Shown here in pieces: positions 5,377 through 5,430 of a stretch of DNA of 5,430 nucleotides; position 1 is the first letter of the stretch, and each line of letters opens with the position of its first letter. The notes beneath the pieces are model-generated. The model had not been told where the DNA came from. It ran no database searches and saw only the letters and a program-made list of their open reading frames with translations. Source of the DNA: CAZABP01 sp964483245 (GTDB lineage Bacteria > Planctomycetota > UBA1135 > UBA2386); NCBI GenBank assembly GCA_964483245.1, contig CAZABP010000107.1, forward strand, positions 1-5,430. The letters run 5' to 3'. The translations under genes were made by a program, and so were the position numbers.

Positions 5377-5430
5377 GGCTCTCCTGACGTTCGTGTGGGT
5401 GTCCACGGTCAATGAGAAGGCGACGGCGCT
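5377..5430 (-). repeat. Right arm of the 54-bp terminal inverted repeat
   Basis: This is the exact reverse complement of 2-55. Read outward on the plus strand it encodes the same peptide as residues 13-29 of the left-edge protein (ALLTFVWVSTV and on), but no ATG, GTG or TTG precedes it in frame back to a TGA at 5333-5335. It is therefore a headless copy. The junction with unique sequence follows an A-run at 5369-5375. Confidence 0.95.

Noticed and set aside
5203..5412. Minus-strand 69-aa frame ending in an ATGA overlap with the DUF378 start
   Set aside because: It has a TTG start inside the inverted repeat and a Pro/Arg/Ser-rich low-complexity product. It spans the repeat junction, so part of it may not be contiguous in the genome.

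Overview
The window is a GC-rich (roughly 70% by eye) bacterial sequence. Every convincing gene lies on the minus strand, so the biological reading order runs from high to low coordinates. Wobble positions are almost all G or C, as expected for a native high-GC chromosome. A secreted SOUL protein whose signal peptide ends in '-LTA|QE' and atypical NAD(P)-binding Rossmann proteins would suit a Gram-negative such as a planctomycete or a high-GC proteobacterium, but nothing here fixes the taxon. There is no rRNA, tRNA, transposase, integrase or CRISPR array.

Layout, right to left. The outer ends (2-55 and 5377-5430) are a perfect 54-bp inverted repeat that touches both window edges. Next come about 170 bp of non-coding leader (5207-5376) with a small palindrome and a tandem heptamer. 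A compact minus-strand cluster follows: a 72-aa DUF378 two-helix membrane protein (5206-4988); a 496-aa Rossmann/SDR-like protein with a C-terminal DUF2867 domain, starting at a GTG that overlaps the previous stop (4991-3501); after a 71-bp gap, a secreted SOUL-type heme-binding protein (3429-2575); and a classical-length SDR whose ATG shares a base with the SOUL stop (2575-1802). A 328-bp gap with a hairpin separates this cluster from a 367-aa DUF2314-type protein (1473-370). A 279-bp gap with another hairpin leads to the start of a probable small membrane protein (90-1) that runs off the left edge.

The overlaps (GTGA and TGATG) suggest that the DUF378, SDR/DUF2867, SOUL and SDR genes are co-transcribed, with two translationally coupled pairs. 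The common theme is membrane, heme and nicotinamide-cofactor chemistry, but no defined pathway can be read from these families. The most unusual points are the terminal inverted repeat, which may be an assembly or amplification signature or a real inverted duplication, and the 257-aa SDR, which has isoleucine where the catalytic tyrosine should be.
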